DNA of 64,000 bases from Actinoplanes sandaracinus (GCF_030009775.1 NZ_JASCTH010000039.1:22756-86755), one strand, 5' to 3'; counted from the first letter of the stretch, positions 15,330 through 24,324 are shown. Made by a program: numbers and translations. Notes: generated by a model from the sequence alone, not told the origin.

Positions 15330-17336
15330 CTATTCGGGGTCTAGGACGGCTAGGAGTTCGCCGGTGTCCACCTCGGCGCCGGGCTGGACCGGGAGGGAGG
15401 AGACCACACCGGCCGACGGGGCGTGGACCGGGTGTTCGAGCTTCATGGCTTCCAGGGTGAGCAGGAGTTCGCCGGCGCGAACGCGCTGGCCGGGGACGAC
15501 CAGGACGCGACGGACGGCGCCGGGAAGTGGGGCGATCAGGGAGCTTTCAGCGGCCTCGAGGGCGGGCAGCGGGAAGCGGGAGATCTCGCGGAGCGCGACC
15601 GAACCCTCGGGACTGTCGACGTAGGAGACGTCGCCGACGCGGTGGACGTGCACGCCCATGCGGATGCCCTGCACGTTGAGGACGACCCGGTTGCTGGCGG
15701 CCTGGACGACGACGACCGCGGGGTGTTCGTCGGCGACGGGGGCCTGGCCGAGGCCGGCGAGGTCGAGTTCCTCGGGGTCGACGGCGCGGACCCACCAGCC
15801 GGCCAGGTCACCGTGGCGGTTCATCCGGTAGCCGACCTCGACGGGGCCGGTGGGACCGTCGTAGACGGCGGTCTGGGAGCCGGAGGGGACGTTGCGCCAG
15901 CCGGACGGCAGCGAGCTGAGCACCGGGGCGGACGCCCGCCTGGCCGCGGCGCCGGCGAGGGCGGCGGCGAGGCAGGAGAGGCGGACGGCGTCGACCGAGG
16001 AGAGCAGTGGGGCGAACACCTCGGGGTGCCGGTCGAGGAAGCCGGTGTCGACGTCGCCGGCCCGGAACGCGTGGTGCCGCAGCACCCGGACCAGCAGGTC
16101 CCGGTTGGAGACGACGCCGTGCAGGTGGGCCCGGGCGAGGGCGGAGGCGAGCATCCGGGCGGCCTCCTGGCGGCTGGGTGCCCACGCGATGAGTTTGGCC
16201 ATCATCGGGTCGTACTGGACGCCGATCACCGAGCCGTCGGTGACGCCGGCGTCGAGGCGCAGGCCGGGCTGGGGGAGCGGGCGGAACTGGCCGGCGATGT
16301 CGGGTACGGCGAACCGGTGCAGGGTGCCGGCGGCCGGCAGCCAGGCGTAGGCCGGGTCCTCGGCGCAGATGCGCACCTCGATGGCGTGGCCCCGGATCGG
16401 CGGCGGGCCGGGCATCGGCACGCTGCCGCCCTCCGCCACCAGCAACTGGAGCCGGACCAGGTCGTAACCGGAGACGCACTCGGTGACCGCGTGGTCGGCC
16501 TGCAGGGTCGGGGTGAGTTCCAGGAACCAGAAGTCGCCCGCGGCGTCGAGGAGGAACTCGACCGCACCGGCGCCGACGTAGCCGAGCGCCCGGACGGCGA
16601 CGATCGCGGCCCGGCACAGGTCCTCGCGCAGCGCCACGTCGACGGCCGGGGACGGGGTCTCCTCGACGATCTTCTGGTACCGGCGCTGGACCGAGCACTC
16701 CCGCTCACCGAACGGCACGACCGCGCCCTGGGCGTCGGCCAGGATCGGGACCTCGATGTGGCGGACGTTGCTGACGTACGGCTCGCAGAACACGTCACCG
16801 CCGACCTCGCGACGGGTGGAGGCGATCGCCTCGGCGAGGGTGGTGGCGTCCCGGACCACCCGCATGCCGTGGCCGCCGCTGCCGGCGGCCGGCTTGATCA
16901 GCACCGGGAAGCCGGGCACCCGGTCCGGATCGGTGAACGTCGGCAGGACCGGCACCTGTGCCTCGGCGACCAGATTCTTCGTCTCGATCTTGGCGGCCAG
17001 CGTGCGGAGCGTGGCCGGGGGCGGGCCGACCCAGATCATCCCGGCGTCGATGACGGCCTGGGCGAACTCCGGGTTCTCGGCGAGCGCGCCGCTGCCCGGG
17101 TGCACGGCGTTGGCGCCGGCCCGCTGGGCGGCCGCGATCAGCGCCCCGATCTGCAGATAGGTCGCCGACGGGGTGCTGCCCGGCAGGTGAACCGCGTAGT
17201 CGGCCTCGACGACGTGCGGGGCATCGGTGTCGGCGTCGGAGTAGACGCCCACGGTCTCGATACCGACCAGTCGGCAGGTGGCGAACACCCGGCGGGCGAC
17301 CTCTCCACGGTCGGCCACCAGAAGTCGTCGGATCAC
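15330..17336 (-). CDS. Acyl-CoA carboxylase alpha subunit (biotin carboxylase plus biotin carrier)
   Basis: The product has 668 residues. It carboxylates its own biotin with ATP and bicarbonate. The biotin carboxylase part (about 1-445) starts with RRLLVADRGEVARRVFATCR and has the ATP-grasp loop KPAAGSGGHGMRVV and the CERE-like GERECSVQRRYQKIVEE. The first position of the usual NRGEIA motif is D here (DRGEVA). A linker follows, then a biotinyl domain with LLTLEAMKLEHPVHAP (biotin on the Lys of EAMKL). The layout resembles MccA/AccA of branched-chain acyl-CoA carboxylases. The GTG at 17336 is chosen because AAGGTAGA lies upstream and the conserved strand starts directly after it. The beta subunit gene lies 11 bases upstream on the same strand, so the two form an operon. 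Confidence 0.88.
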   Translation of the reverse strand: MIRRLLVADRGEVARRVFATCRLVGIETVGVYSDADTDAPHVVEADYAVHLPGSTPSATYLQIGALIAAAQRAGANAVHPGSGALAENPEFAQAVIDAGMIWVGPPPATLRTLAAKIETKNLVAEAQVPVLPTFTDPDRVPGFPVLIKPAAGSGGHGMRVVRDATTLAEAIASTRREVGGDVFCEPYVSNVRHIEVPILADAQGAVVPFGERECSVQRRYQKIVEETPSPAVDVALREDLCRAAIVAVRALGYVGAGAVEFLLDAAGDFWFLELTPTLQADHAVTECVSGYDLVRLQLLVAEGGSVPMPGPPPIRGHAIEVRICAEDPAYAWLPAAGTLHRFAVPDIAGQFRPLPQPGLRLDAGVTDGSVIGVQYDPMMAKLIAWAPSRQEAARMLASALARAHLHGVVSNRDLLVRVLRHHAFRAGDVDTGFLDRHPEVFAPLLSSVDAVRLSCLAAALAGAAARRASAPVLSSLPSGWRNVPSGSQTAVYDGPTGPVEVGYRMNRHGDLAGWWVRAVDPEELDLAGLGQAPVADEHPAVVVVQAASNRVVLNVQGIRMGVHVHRVGDVSYVDSPEGSVALREISRFPLPALEAAESSLIAPLPGAVRRVLVVPGQRVRAGELLLTLEAMKLEHPVHAPSAGVVSSLPVQPGAEVDTGELLAVLDPE

Positions 17337-17347
17337 TGGTCTACCTT

Positions 17348-18709
17348 TCAAGATCGGAACACGCCGACGTGTCCGGCGCCCTCCACAGCCGCGCTGTGCA
17401 CGGCGGAGAGGCATAAGCCGAGGACCGTACGGGTGTCGCGTGGGTCGATGACGCCGTCATCGACCGGGGTGGAGCCGGCCGCGGGCCAGCTGAATCGAAA
17501 GCGGGGCTCGTCGGTGCGCTCGCCGGTGACGGCGCCGACGGTGAGGATCAGGTGTGGCACGGTGGACCGGGCGATCGCATGCGCCATCGGGGCGTCGTGG
17601 CGCGAGTCGTACTCCTCGGCGGGCGCGGGCGTCTCGGGGGGCGGTCCGAGGTGCCGCAGGAACAGCACCGGCGTCGCCGTCGCGTTCGCCAGATGCAGGA
17701 AGTGGACGACCTTCTGCGCCTCGGCCGCCGAGCACGACCGGTCCGGGGTGGCGAGCACACCGAGCGGGTATCCGTGCAGCTCACCCCATCCGGCCACCAT
17801 CGCGGCGCCGTGGCCGGGCTTGAACTCGTCGAAGTCGCTCTCGTCGAGGATCCGGGCGAAGACCTCACGCGGCTCGAACGCGGCCGGGTCGGCGGCGGCC
17901 AGGGTGAGCAGGCCTTCGGCATCGTGCCGGGGCGCACGCGGGCACCGGTTGCGCGGCGGGGGGCCGTGCTTGCGCCAGTTGAGCCGCCGGACGCACTGCC
18001 GGGCCAGGCGCAGCCCGTCCCGTTCGTCCTCGGCGAGCTGGTCGGCGGGGCCGTCCGGGCCGGCCGGCACGACCGGGGTGGCGCGTACGTCGACGCCGGT
18101 GTGCCCGTTTATCGGCTGCGGGTGGATGGTCAGCACCTTGGCGTGCCCGCGTACCCGGATCGTGTAGTCCGACAGCGCCGGCAGATAGGCCGCGTCGCCG
18201 CTGGTGGCGCCGAAGACCACGCAGATCGACGGCACCCGGTCCGGCGGGAACAGTCCGCCGGCCGAGCCGCTGTCGCCCGCCGACTCCACCAGGTTGATCA
18301 GGGGCAGCCGGTTCATCGAGGCGATCGTCGTGGCGCGCCGGATCTTCTCAGCGGTGTACGGGTTGACCGCCCCCTCGTCCACCGTCGGATCGTTCGCGAC
18401 GACGACGCACTCGACGCCCTCGACCACGCCGATCCCGGTGACCACGCTGCCGCCGACCGGGTACTCCGTGCCCCGCGCCGCGACCGGACACAGCTCCAGG
18501 AACGGGCCGTCCTGGTCGAGCAGCATCTCGATGCGCTCCCGGGGCAGCAGTTTGCCGCGCGCGTGGTGCCGTGTCACATATTTCTCTCCGCCTCCGGCCC
18601 GGGCCTCTTCGAGGGCGGACTCCAGCTCGGCGAGGCGCTCCAGGGTGGTGCCGCGCCCCTCCAGATAGGCCGGGTCACGCGGGTCCAGCGTGGTGTCGAG
18701 CACGGTCAT
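17348..18709 (-). CDS. Acyl-CoA carboxylase beta subunit, diverged carboxyltransferase
   Basis: The product has 453 residues, short for the family (about 510-540). The N-terminal half is typical of MccB (HHARGKLLPRERIEMLLDQ, VVANDPTVDEGAVNPYTAEKI, LINLVESAGDSG). The first oxyanion loop reads GATSGDAAYLPA instead of a G(S/R)CxAGGxY sequence. In the C-terminal half FDEFKPGHGAAMVAGWGELHGYPLGVLA is recognisable. The segment that should hold the second Gly-rich loop (GSFGAGNYGM-like, then WPNARISVMGG) instead reads TVGAVTGERTDEPRFRFSWPAAG. The enzyme may therefore have altered or lost activity, or act on an unusual acyl-CoA (inference). The start at 18709 is followed directly by the conserved region. 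It is the first gene of the operon. Confidence 0.78.
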   Translation of the reverse strand: MTVLDTTLDPRDPAYLEGRGTTLERLAELESALEEARAGGGEKYVTRHHARGKLLPRERIEMLLDQDGPFLELCPVAARGTEYPVGGSVVTGIGVVEGVECVVVANDPTVDEGAVNPYTAEKIRRATTIASMNRLPLINLVESAGDSGSAGGLFPPDRVPSICVVFGATSGDAAYLPALSDYTIRVRGHAKVLTIHPQPINGHTGVDVRATPVVPAGPDGPADQLAEDERDGLRLARQCVRRLNWRKHGPPPRNRCPRAPRHDAEGLLTLAAADPAAFEPREVFARILDESDFDEFKPGHGAAMVAGWGELHGYPLGVLATPDRSCSAAEAQKVVHFLHLANATATPVLFLRHLGPPPETPAPAEEYDSRHDAPMAHAIARSTVPHLILTVGAVTGERTDEPRFRFSWPAAGSTPVDDGVIDPRDTRTVLGLCLSAVHSAAVEGAGHVGVFRS

Positions 18710-18830
18710 CTCGCCACACCCCTGCCTGCCTTCAATGCCGCGCCCTTCCCTGTCCACGCCGGTGCCTCTCGGCCACCTCCGTAACGAGTGGCCGTGGGGG
18801 TGCGACACGGACAGGTGTAACGAGCACGGC

Positions 18831-18860
18831 TAAGGGGCCGTCCATACGGACGACCCCTTA
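18831..18860 (-). terminator. Terminator after crp
   Basis: A 13-bp inverted repeat with one C-A mismatch (18831-18843 with 18848-18860) and a 4-base loop lies 17 bases past the crp stop. A short T-rich run follows on the minus strand only weakly. Confidence 0.65.
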
Positions 18861-18877
18861 TAAGGCGTTACGCAGTG

Positions 18878-19555
18878 TCAGACGCGGGCGCGCCGGGCGA
18901 GGCGCTCCGGGTCGAGAATGATCACGCTCTTGCCGTCGAGGCGCAGCCAGGCGCGTGAGGCGAAGTCGGCGAGCGCCTTGTTGACCGTCTCGCGGGAGGC
19001 GCCGACCAACTGGGCCAGCTCCTCCTGGGTGAGGTCGTGGGTCACGCGCAACACGCCACCGTCACGGGTGCCGAACCGGCCCGCCATCTGCAGCAGGTTC
19101 TTCGCGACGCGGCCGGGCACGTCGGTGAAGATCAGGTCGGCGAGCGCGTCGTTGGTGCGCCGCAGCCGGCGGGCCAGCACGCGGAGCAACTGCTCGGCGA
19201 TCTCCGGCCGGTTGTTGAGCCACGGGCGCAGCGACGACTTCTTCAGCCGGGCCAGGCGGCTGTCGGTCACCGCGGTCGCGGTGGCCGTGCGTGGGCCGGG
19301 GTCGAAGAGCGAGAGCTCGCCCAGCATGTCCGACGGCCCCATGATGGAGACGAGGTTCTGCCGGCCGTCAGCGGCCCGGCGCCCAAGCTTGATCTTTCCG
19401 GACAGAACGATATACAGGCTGTCGCCGGCCTCGCCCTCGTTGAAGACCACGTCGCCCTTGCGGACTTCGATCGTGTCCATCTCCTTGGCGAGCGCCTCTG
19501 CGGCTTCCGGGTCTACTCCCTGGAAGATTCCGCTGCGAGCCAGTACCTCATCCAT
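18878..19555 (-). CDS. crp: Crp/Fnr-family cAMP receptor
   Basis: The product has 225 residues. It is a global regulator that binds cAMP and DNA. The cyclic-nucleotide domain (about 10-120) has the phosphate-binding cassette GELSLFDPGPRTATATA. The helix-turn-helix reads LTQEELAQLVGASRETVNKALADFASRAWLRL. Start MDEVLARSGIFQGV and end DPERLARRAR match M. tuberculosis Crp (Rv3676) nearly throughout. GGAGG lies 8 bases before ATG 19555. The gene sits 5 kb from a class III cyclase gene and next to nth, as in mycobacteria. Confidence 0.96.
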   Translation of the reverse strand: MDEVLARSGIFQGVDPEAAEALAKEMDTIEVRKGDVVFNEGEAGDSLYIVLSGKIKLGRRAADGRQNLVSIMGPSDMLGELSLFDPGPRTATATAVTDSRLARLKKSSLRPWLNNRPEIAEQLLRVLARRLRRTNDALADLIFTDVPGRVAKNLLQMAGRFGTRDGGVLRVTHDLTQEELAQLVGASRETVNKALADFASRAWLRLDGKSVIILDPERLARRARV

Positions 19556-19747
19556 CGCCGCACCTCCGAAAACGCGCAACGTCTGCGCTCGATCAGTCTA
19601 GGCGCACGCGGGCGGGAAACGGGCGGCCACCCCTTGATCCAGATACTGGACGGTAACTGAATATGCCGTGACCGGTGGTGACAATTCAGCGGTCCGGCCA
19701 TATCCGCACAGGCCTTTCGTCTGTCGATCCCGCTTGCGGATCGACGG

Positions 19748-19753
19748 TATCGT
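19748..19753 (+). promoter_or_regulatory. -10 box of CapA-like gene
   Basis: TATCGT, 8 bases before ATG 19762; it favours this start over the in-frame one at 19675. Confidence 0.4.
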
Positions 19754-19761
19754 CCCCGTCG

Positions 19762-20928
19762 ATGAACTCGCAGCCCCGGTCTCACCAGAGGAAGCGGCCC
19801 GCTTTGGCCGCCTTCATAGCCACTTTTGTCCTGGTTGGGGCTGGCTTGGGCGGTTGCGGCTCAGCCGGCAGCGAACCTGATCCGGTCTGGAAATCTCCGG
19901 CCGGGTCCGCGCCCGCGACCGGGCCCGCCGGGAAACCGGTCGAGGAGTCCGGGCAGGTCGAGTCGATCAGTCTCTCCGCCACCGGCGACATCATCATGGG
20001 CGACGCGCCCGGCAAGCTCCCGGCGAACGACGGCAAGGGCTTCTTCGACTCCGTGACCGGGGTCCTCAAGTCCGACTTCGTCATGGGCAACCTGGAGCAG
20101 CCGCTCACCGGCGACACCGGCACCTCCAAGTGCGGCACGCCGAAACGGCCCCACTGCTTCGCCTTCCGGGCCCCGCCGGCCTACGCCAAGCACCTCAAAG
20201 AGGCCGGATTCCAACTGCTCAACACGGCCAACAACCACTCCAACGACTACGGGCCCCAGGGTTACCGCAACACCGTCGAGGCGCTGGAGGCGGCCGGGCT
20301 GGAGCACACCGGCGCCAAGGACCAGATCACCGTCGTCGAGGTCAAGGGCGTCAAGGTCGCGGTGGTCGGCTTCTCGTCGTACAAGGAGGCGAACGACCTG
20401 AACGACCTGAAAGCCGCGGCGGCGGTCGTGTCCTCGGCCAAGGAGAAGGCCGACCTGGTCGTGGTGCAGGTGCACATGGGCGCCGAGGGCGCCGGCCAGA
20501 CCCACGTGAAGCCGGGCAACGAGATCTACTACAGCGAGAACCGGGGCGACCCGATCAAGTTCAGCCACACCGTGATCGACGCGGGCGCCGACCTGGTCGT
20601 CGGCCACGGGCCGCACGTGCTCCGGGCCATGGAGTTCTACAAGGGCAAGCTGATCGCGTACAGCCTGGGGAACTTCGCCGGCGGCGGCCGCACGCTCTCC
20701 CGGGACGGCATCCTCAAGCACTCCGGGGTGCTCCACGTCTCGCTCACCAGAGAGGGGGAGTACGCGGGCGGCAAGTTCGTCTCCACCTATCTGAACGACG
20801 CCGGGGTGCCCACCCACGAGAAGTCCGACGACCGCGGCCGCAAGATGGTCGCCGAGCTCACCGAGGCGGACTTTCCGGAGACCGGGGCCGTGATCGAATC
20901 GAACGGGACGATCAAGCCGTCGGCGTGA
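19762..20928 (+). CDS. CapA-family (PGA_cap) lipoprotein
   Basis: The product has 388 residues. The N-terminus is basic, followed by a hydrophobic stretch ending in a lipobox (AGLGGC), so it is an outer-face lipoprotein. The CapA metallophosphatase-like domain shows ATGDIIMG, MGNLEQPLTG, TANNHSNDYG, VVQVHMGAEG, VVGHGPHVLR and YSLGNFAGGG in the family order. CapA proteins act in poly-gamma-glutamate attachment or export in Bacillus. In actinobacteria lone members are common with unknown substrate, and no PGA synthase genes are seen here. It is transcribed divergently from crp. Confidence 0.88.
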   Translation: MNSQPRSHQRKRPALAAFIATFVLVGAGLGGCGSAGSEPDPVWKSPAGSAPATGPAGKPVEESGQVESISLSATGDIIMGDAPGKLPANDGKGFFDSVTGVLKSDFVMGNLEQPLTGDTGTSKCGTPKRPHCFAFRAPPAYAKHLKEAGFQLLNTANNHSNDYGPQGYRNTVEALEAAGLEHTGAKDQITVVEVKGVKVAVVGFSSYKEANDLNDLKAAAAVVSSAKEKADLVVVQVHMGAEGAGQTHVKPGNEIYYSENRGDPIKFSHTVIDAGADLVVGHGPHVLRAMEFYKGKLIAYSLGNFAGGGRTLSRDGILKHSGVLHVSLTREGEYAGGKFVSTYLNDAGVPTHEKSDDRGRKMVAELTEADFPETGAVIESNGTIKPSA

Positions 20929-20952
20929 GGCGATGATGTCGTACGGCCGACG

Positions 20953-20958
20953 TACTCT
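20953..20958 (+). promoter_or_regulatory. -10 box of nth
   Basis: TACTCT, 6 bases before GTG 20965. Confidence 0.45.
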
Positions 20959-20964
20959 TTACCG

Positions 20965-21837
20965 GTGACTCGACCCCGCGCCGCGATTCTCGCGCCCAAG
21001 CGCTTCGCGGGGGAGACGGTCCTCGGCCGCAAACGACGGGCCCGGCGGATGGCCCGTGTGCTCGCCGAGACGCACCCCGACGCGCACTGCGAGCTCGACT
21101 TCACCAACCCGCTCGAACTGGCCGTCGCGACGATCCTCTCCGCACAGACCACCGACGTGCGGGTCAACCAGGTCACCCCTGAGCTGTTCCACCGCTATCG
21201 CACGGCCGCCGACTACGCCGCCGCCGACCGTGCCGAGATGGAAACGCTGCTCCGGCCGACCGGCTTCTTCCGGGCCAAGACCAACTCGCTGATCGGGCTC
21301 GGTCAGGCGCTGCTCGAGCGGCATGACGGGCAGATTCCGCGCAAGCTCGACGACCTCGTGAAATTGCCCGGCATCGGCCGCAAGACCGCCAACGTGGTGC
21401 TGGGCAACGCGTTCGCCGTGCCCGGCATCACCGTCGACACCCACTTCCGGCGGCTCACCAACCGCTTCGGCTGGGTCGACGAGCAGGACGAGGTGAAGAT
21501 CGAGTTCCTGGTCGCCGATCTGATCGAGAAACGCGACTGGACCATGCTGTCGCACCGGGTGATCTTCCACGGGCGACGGGTCTGTCACGCACGGACACCG
21601 GCGTGCGGCGCCTGCACGCTGGCCGCCATGTGCCCGTCGTTCGGCACCGGCCCCACCGAGGCCGCTCCCGCGGCGAAACTCCTGAAAGGACCACGGGCGC
21701 GAGACCTGGCCGTGGCCGCCGGCGTCGATCCCGGCCTGGTCCCGGCCGCCGCGGTGCTCACCCCCGAGGACGCCGCCCCGGAAGCACCGGGAGCCCTGGG
21801 CGCCGCGGAAGCCCTGCGAGAGCCGGAGGACGCGTGA
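20965..21837 (+). CDS. nth: Endonuclease III
   Basis: The product has 290 residues. It is a DNA glycosylase/AP lyase removing oxidised pyrimidines in base excision repair. The helix-hairpin-helix LPGIGRKTANVVL carries the catalytic Lys, and the catalytic Asp is in ITVDTHFRRLTNR. The 4Fe-4S cluster loop is CHARTPACGACTLAAMC (C-x6-C-x2-C-x5-C). A 60-residue tail rich in Ala and Pro follows the cluster and is longer than in E. coli Nth (211 residues). The GTG start is supported by the TACTCT box. Its stop overlaps the next start (GTGA), beginning a coupled set of nth, thioredoxin-like and NUDIX genes. Confidence 0.95.
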   Translation: MTRPRAAILAPKRFAGETVLGRKRRARRMARVLAETHPDAHCELDFTNPLELAVATILSAQTTDVRVNQVTPELFHRYRTAADYAAADRAEMETLLRPTGFFRAKTNSLIGLGQALLERHDGQIPRKLDDLVKLPGIGRKTANVVLGNAFAVPGITVDTHFRRLTNRFGWVDEQDEVKIEFLVADLIEKRDWTMLSHRVIFHGRRVCHARTPACGACTLAAMCPSFGTGPTEAAPAAKLLKGPRARDLAVAAGVDPGLVPAAAVLTPEDAAPEAPGALGAAEALREPEDA

Positions 21838-22385
21838 CCCGGCTTCTTGCGGTGCTGGCCGCGGCGCTGGTGCTCTCGGGCTGCGCGGCGGCCGCCACGC
21901 CCGAGGAGCCGGAGAGACCGTCGCCGTTCGCCGCCTGTCAGGGGCTGACCGGCTCCGCGCCGACCGCGGTCTCGCTGCCCGACGTCGCCCTGCCGTGTTT
22001 CACCGGCGGCGGCGAGGTGCGGCTGCGTGACCTGCGCGGCCCCGCCGTGATCAACATCTGGGCGTCCTGGTGCGGCCCGTGCCGCGAGGAGCTTCCGGTC
22101 ATCCAGGGGCTGGCCGACCGGGCGGAGGGCCGGTTCACCGTCATCGGGGTGGACACCAATGACAGCCGTTCGGCCGCCGCCGATTTCGCCGCCGACCGTG
22201 CTGTCAGCTTTCCGACCCTCTTCGACCGGGAGAAACGGTTCGCCGATGAACTCGGGGTGCTGACGCTGCCCGCGACCGTCTTCATCGATGCCGACGGGGG
22301 GAAGTACGTGCATCGCAACGCCATGGACGTCGACCAATTGATCGAACAGATGAAGAAACACACCGGCGTTACGGTGACCCGATGA
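21834..22385 (+). CDS. TlpA/ResA-like thioredoxin lipoprotein
   Basis: The product has 183 residues. It is a membrane-anchored thiol-disulfide oxidoreductase of the cell exterior. A lipobox (LVLSGC) follows a short hydrophobic signal. The redox motif is WASWCGPCREE and the cis-Pro is in LTLPATVFID. LPDVALPCFTGGGEVRLRDLRG is the TlpA/AhpC-like N-terminal extension. It corresponds to Rv3673c by position. The GTG start overlaps the nth stop, and its own stop overlaps the NUDIX start (ATGA), so all three are probably co-translated. Confidence 0.92.
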   Translation: MTRLLAVLAAALVLSGCAAAATPEEPERPSPFAACQGLTGSAPTAVSLPDVALPCFTGGGEVRLRDLRGPAVINIWASWCGPCREELPVIQGLADRAEGRFTVIGVDTNDSRSAAADFAADRAVSFPTLFDREKRFADELGVLTLPATVFIDADGGKYVHRNAMDVDQLIEQMKKHTGVTVTR

Positions 22386-23101
22386 GCCGGGGCGAGGTGC
22401 TGGGGCGGCCGGACGGACTGCCTGATTGGTTCGAGCCACTGCTGACCCGGGTCGGCGACTGCCGCACGGAGGACTTCACCACCCTGCGCCGGCCCGCCGG
22501 CACGGGCGGCCGGCACAGTGCCGTCCTGGTCCTGCTGGGTGAGGACGAGGACGAGCCGGGCCGCCCCGACCTACTGGTCCTTCAGCGGGCCGCGAGCATG
22601 CGTAACCACGCCGGCCAGCCCGCCTTCCCCGGCGGCGCCACCGACCCGGAGGACGCCGACGCCCCGGCCACCGCACTGCGCGAGGCCCACGAGGAGGTCG
22701 GTCTCGACCCGTCCACCGCCGAGGTGCTGGCCCTCCTGCCGGATCTGTGGATTCCGGTCAGCGGCTTCGTGGTCAGCCCGGTGCTCGCATGGTGGCGAAA
22801 GCCACATCCGGTGCACCCGCTCCAGGTTTCCGAGGTGGCGCACGTCGCGAGGTTGCCGATCAGTGAACTAGCCGACCCCGCGAACCGTATCCGGGTGCGA
22901 CATCCGAGTGGTTGGATCGGGCCCGCGTTCCAGGTCCGAGGACTGCTCGTCTGGGGATTCACGGCTGGGGTGATCGCGACTTTGCTCGACATGGCCGGTT
23001 GGGCGCTCCCTTGGGAGCCGGGCCGCATCGTCGAACTTCCGGCCGCCACCGCGCCGGTTCCGGCCGCCCGCGGCGGTGCGCCGGATGAGGTGGTGCCGTG
23101 A
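22382..23101 (+). CDS. NUDIX hydrolase (CoA pyrophosphatase-like)
   Basis: The product has 239 residues. The Nudix box is complete: GGATDPEDADAPATALREAHEEVGLD. Upstream LLVLQRAASMRNHAGQPAFPGG matches the LLTxR(S)xxxRxHxGQ(V/I)xFPGG signature of CoA pyrophosphatases (NudL), so coenzyme A derivatives are the likely substrate. It matches Rv3672c by position. The tail after about residue 200 is Pro/Ala-rich. Start by ATGA overlap with the thioredoxin-like gene. Confidence 0.9.
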   Translation: MSRGEVLGRPDGLPDWFEPLLTRVGDCRTEDFTTLRRPAGTGGRHSAVLVLLGEDEDEPGRPDLLVLQRAASMRNHAGQPAFPGGATDPEDADAPATALREAHEEVGLDPSTAEVLALLPDLWIPVSGFVVSPVLAWWRKPHPVHPLQVSEVAHVARLPISELADPANRIRVRHPSGWIGPAFQVRGLLVWGFTAGVIATLLDMAGWALPWEPGRIVELPAATAPVPAARGGAPDEVVP

Positions 23102-23117
23102 GATGGCTTGCGACTTC

Positions 23118-23123
23118 TACGCT
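23118..23123 (+). promoter_or_regulatory. -10 box of marP
   Basis: TACGCT, 6 bases before GTG 23130. Confidence 0.4.
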
Positions 23124-23129
23124 GAGTGA

Positions 23130-24314
23130 GTGCCCGTGGTCGATATTTTCCTGATCGTGGTCATGGTGCTGTTCGCGATCAGCGGATACCGCCAGGGCTT
23201 CGTCATCGGCGCGCTGTCGCTCGGTGGCTTCTTCAGCGGCGTGCTGATCGGTCTCCAACTGGGGCCGCTGATCGCTCGCCAGTTCGCGAACAGCACGGTG
23301 CGGCTGCTCGTCGCGCTCGGCATCATCCTGGTGCTGGCGGTGCTCGGCCAGACCCTGGCGGGCTGGTTGGGCACCAACCTGCGGCAGGTGATCGAGAGCC
23401 GCCCGCTGCAACATCTCGACGATGCCGGTGGCGCTGTCGTCTCGGTCGTCGCGGTGCTCTTCGCTGCCTGGCTGATCGCCGTCCCCGTCAAGACCTCGGC
23501 GATCCCCTGGGTCAACCGTGAGGTCCGCAGCAGCGCGATCCTCAGCGGCGTCAACGGGGTCATCCCGGACGAGGTGCAGGCGCTCTCCTCCAGCCTGGGC
23601 GAGACCATCGACACCGACGGGTTCCCCGACGTCTTCGGCGGCTTCGCCCGCACCCAGGCCCGCGAGGTCGCCGCTCCCGACCCCGCGCTGGCCAACTCGA
23701 AGGTCGTCAAGGACTCCCGAAACTCGGTCCTGAAGATCCTCGGTTCGGCGCCGAGCTGCTCCCGCCGCATCGAGGGCACCGGCTTCGTCTACGCCAAGGA
23801 GCGGGTGATGACCAACGCCCACGTGGTGGCCGGCACCGCCGAGGTGGTGGTGGAGAGCGGCGGCCGCGAACTCGACGGCACCGTCGTCGTCTACGACCCC
23901 AAACGCGATCTCGCCGTCCTGCACGTGCCCGGTCTCAAGGCGCCGGTCATGCCGTTCGTCCCCAAGGAAGCGGCGACCGGGGCCAACGCGATCGTGCTCG
24001 GCTATCCGCAGGACGGGCCCTATAACGCGCAGTCGGCCCGCGTCCGCGACGTCAGCAACATCACCGGCCCCGACATCTACAAGTCCGGCGACGTGACCCG
24101 GGAGATCTACACGATCAAGTCCCTGGTCCGCAGCGGCAACTCGGGCGGCCCGCTGATCGACCCCGGCGGAGGCGTCCTCGGCGTGATCTTCGCGGCGGCG
24201 GCCGACGACAAGAACGTCGGCTTCGCCCTCACGGCTGACGAAGCGGCTCCGATCGCTCAGGCCGGCCGCGACAACAACCGAGCTGTCCGCACCGGGGAGT
24301 GCGCCACCTCCTGA
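23130..24314 (+). CDS. marP: MarP-type membrane serine protease (CvpA domain plus trypsin fold)
   Basis: The product has 394 residues. Four membrane segments of the CvpA/colicin V type fill residues 1-130 (IFLIVVMVLFAISGYRQGF and following). An outer chymotrypsin-fold protease follows with the triad His in MTNAHVVAG, Asp in YDPKRDLAVLHVPG and Ser in SGNSGGPL. Cysteines at CSRR and near the C-terminus (GEC) could form a disulfide, as in M. tuberculosis MarP (Rv3671c). MarP is needed for acid and oxidative stress resistance and cleaves the peptidoglycan hydrolase RipA there. The gene order from ponA to here supports orthology. Confidence 0.93.
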   Translation: MPVVDIFLIVVMVLFAISGYRQGFVIGALSLGGFFSGVLIGLQLGPLIARQFANSTVRLLVALGIILVLAVLGQTLAGWLGTNLRQVIESRPLQHLDDAGGAVVSVVAVLFAAWLIAVPVKTSAIPWVNREVRSSAILSGVNGVIPDEVQALSSSLGETIDTDGFPDVFGGFARTQAREVAAPDPALANSKVVKDSRNSVLKILGSAPSCSRRIEGTGFVYAKERVMTNAHVVAGTAEVVVESGGRELDGTVVVYDPKRDLAVLHVPGLKAPVMPFVPKEAATGANAIVLGYPQDGPYNAQSARVRDVSNITGPDIYKSGDVTREIYTIKSLVRSGNSGGPLIDPGGGVLGVIFAAAADDKNVGFALTADEAAPIAQAGRDNNRAVRTGECATS

Positions 24315-24324
24315 CCTCTGCCAC

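Noticed and set aside
15423..18167. Plus-strand open frame of 914 codons opposite the carboxylase genes
   Set aside because: Antisense shadow caused by high third-position GC; the minus strand has clear biotin carboxylase and carboxyltransferase motifs.
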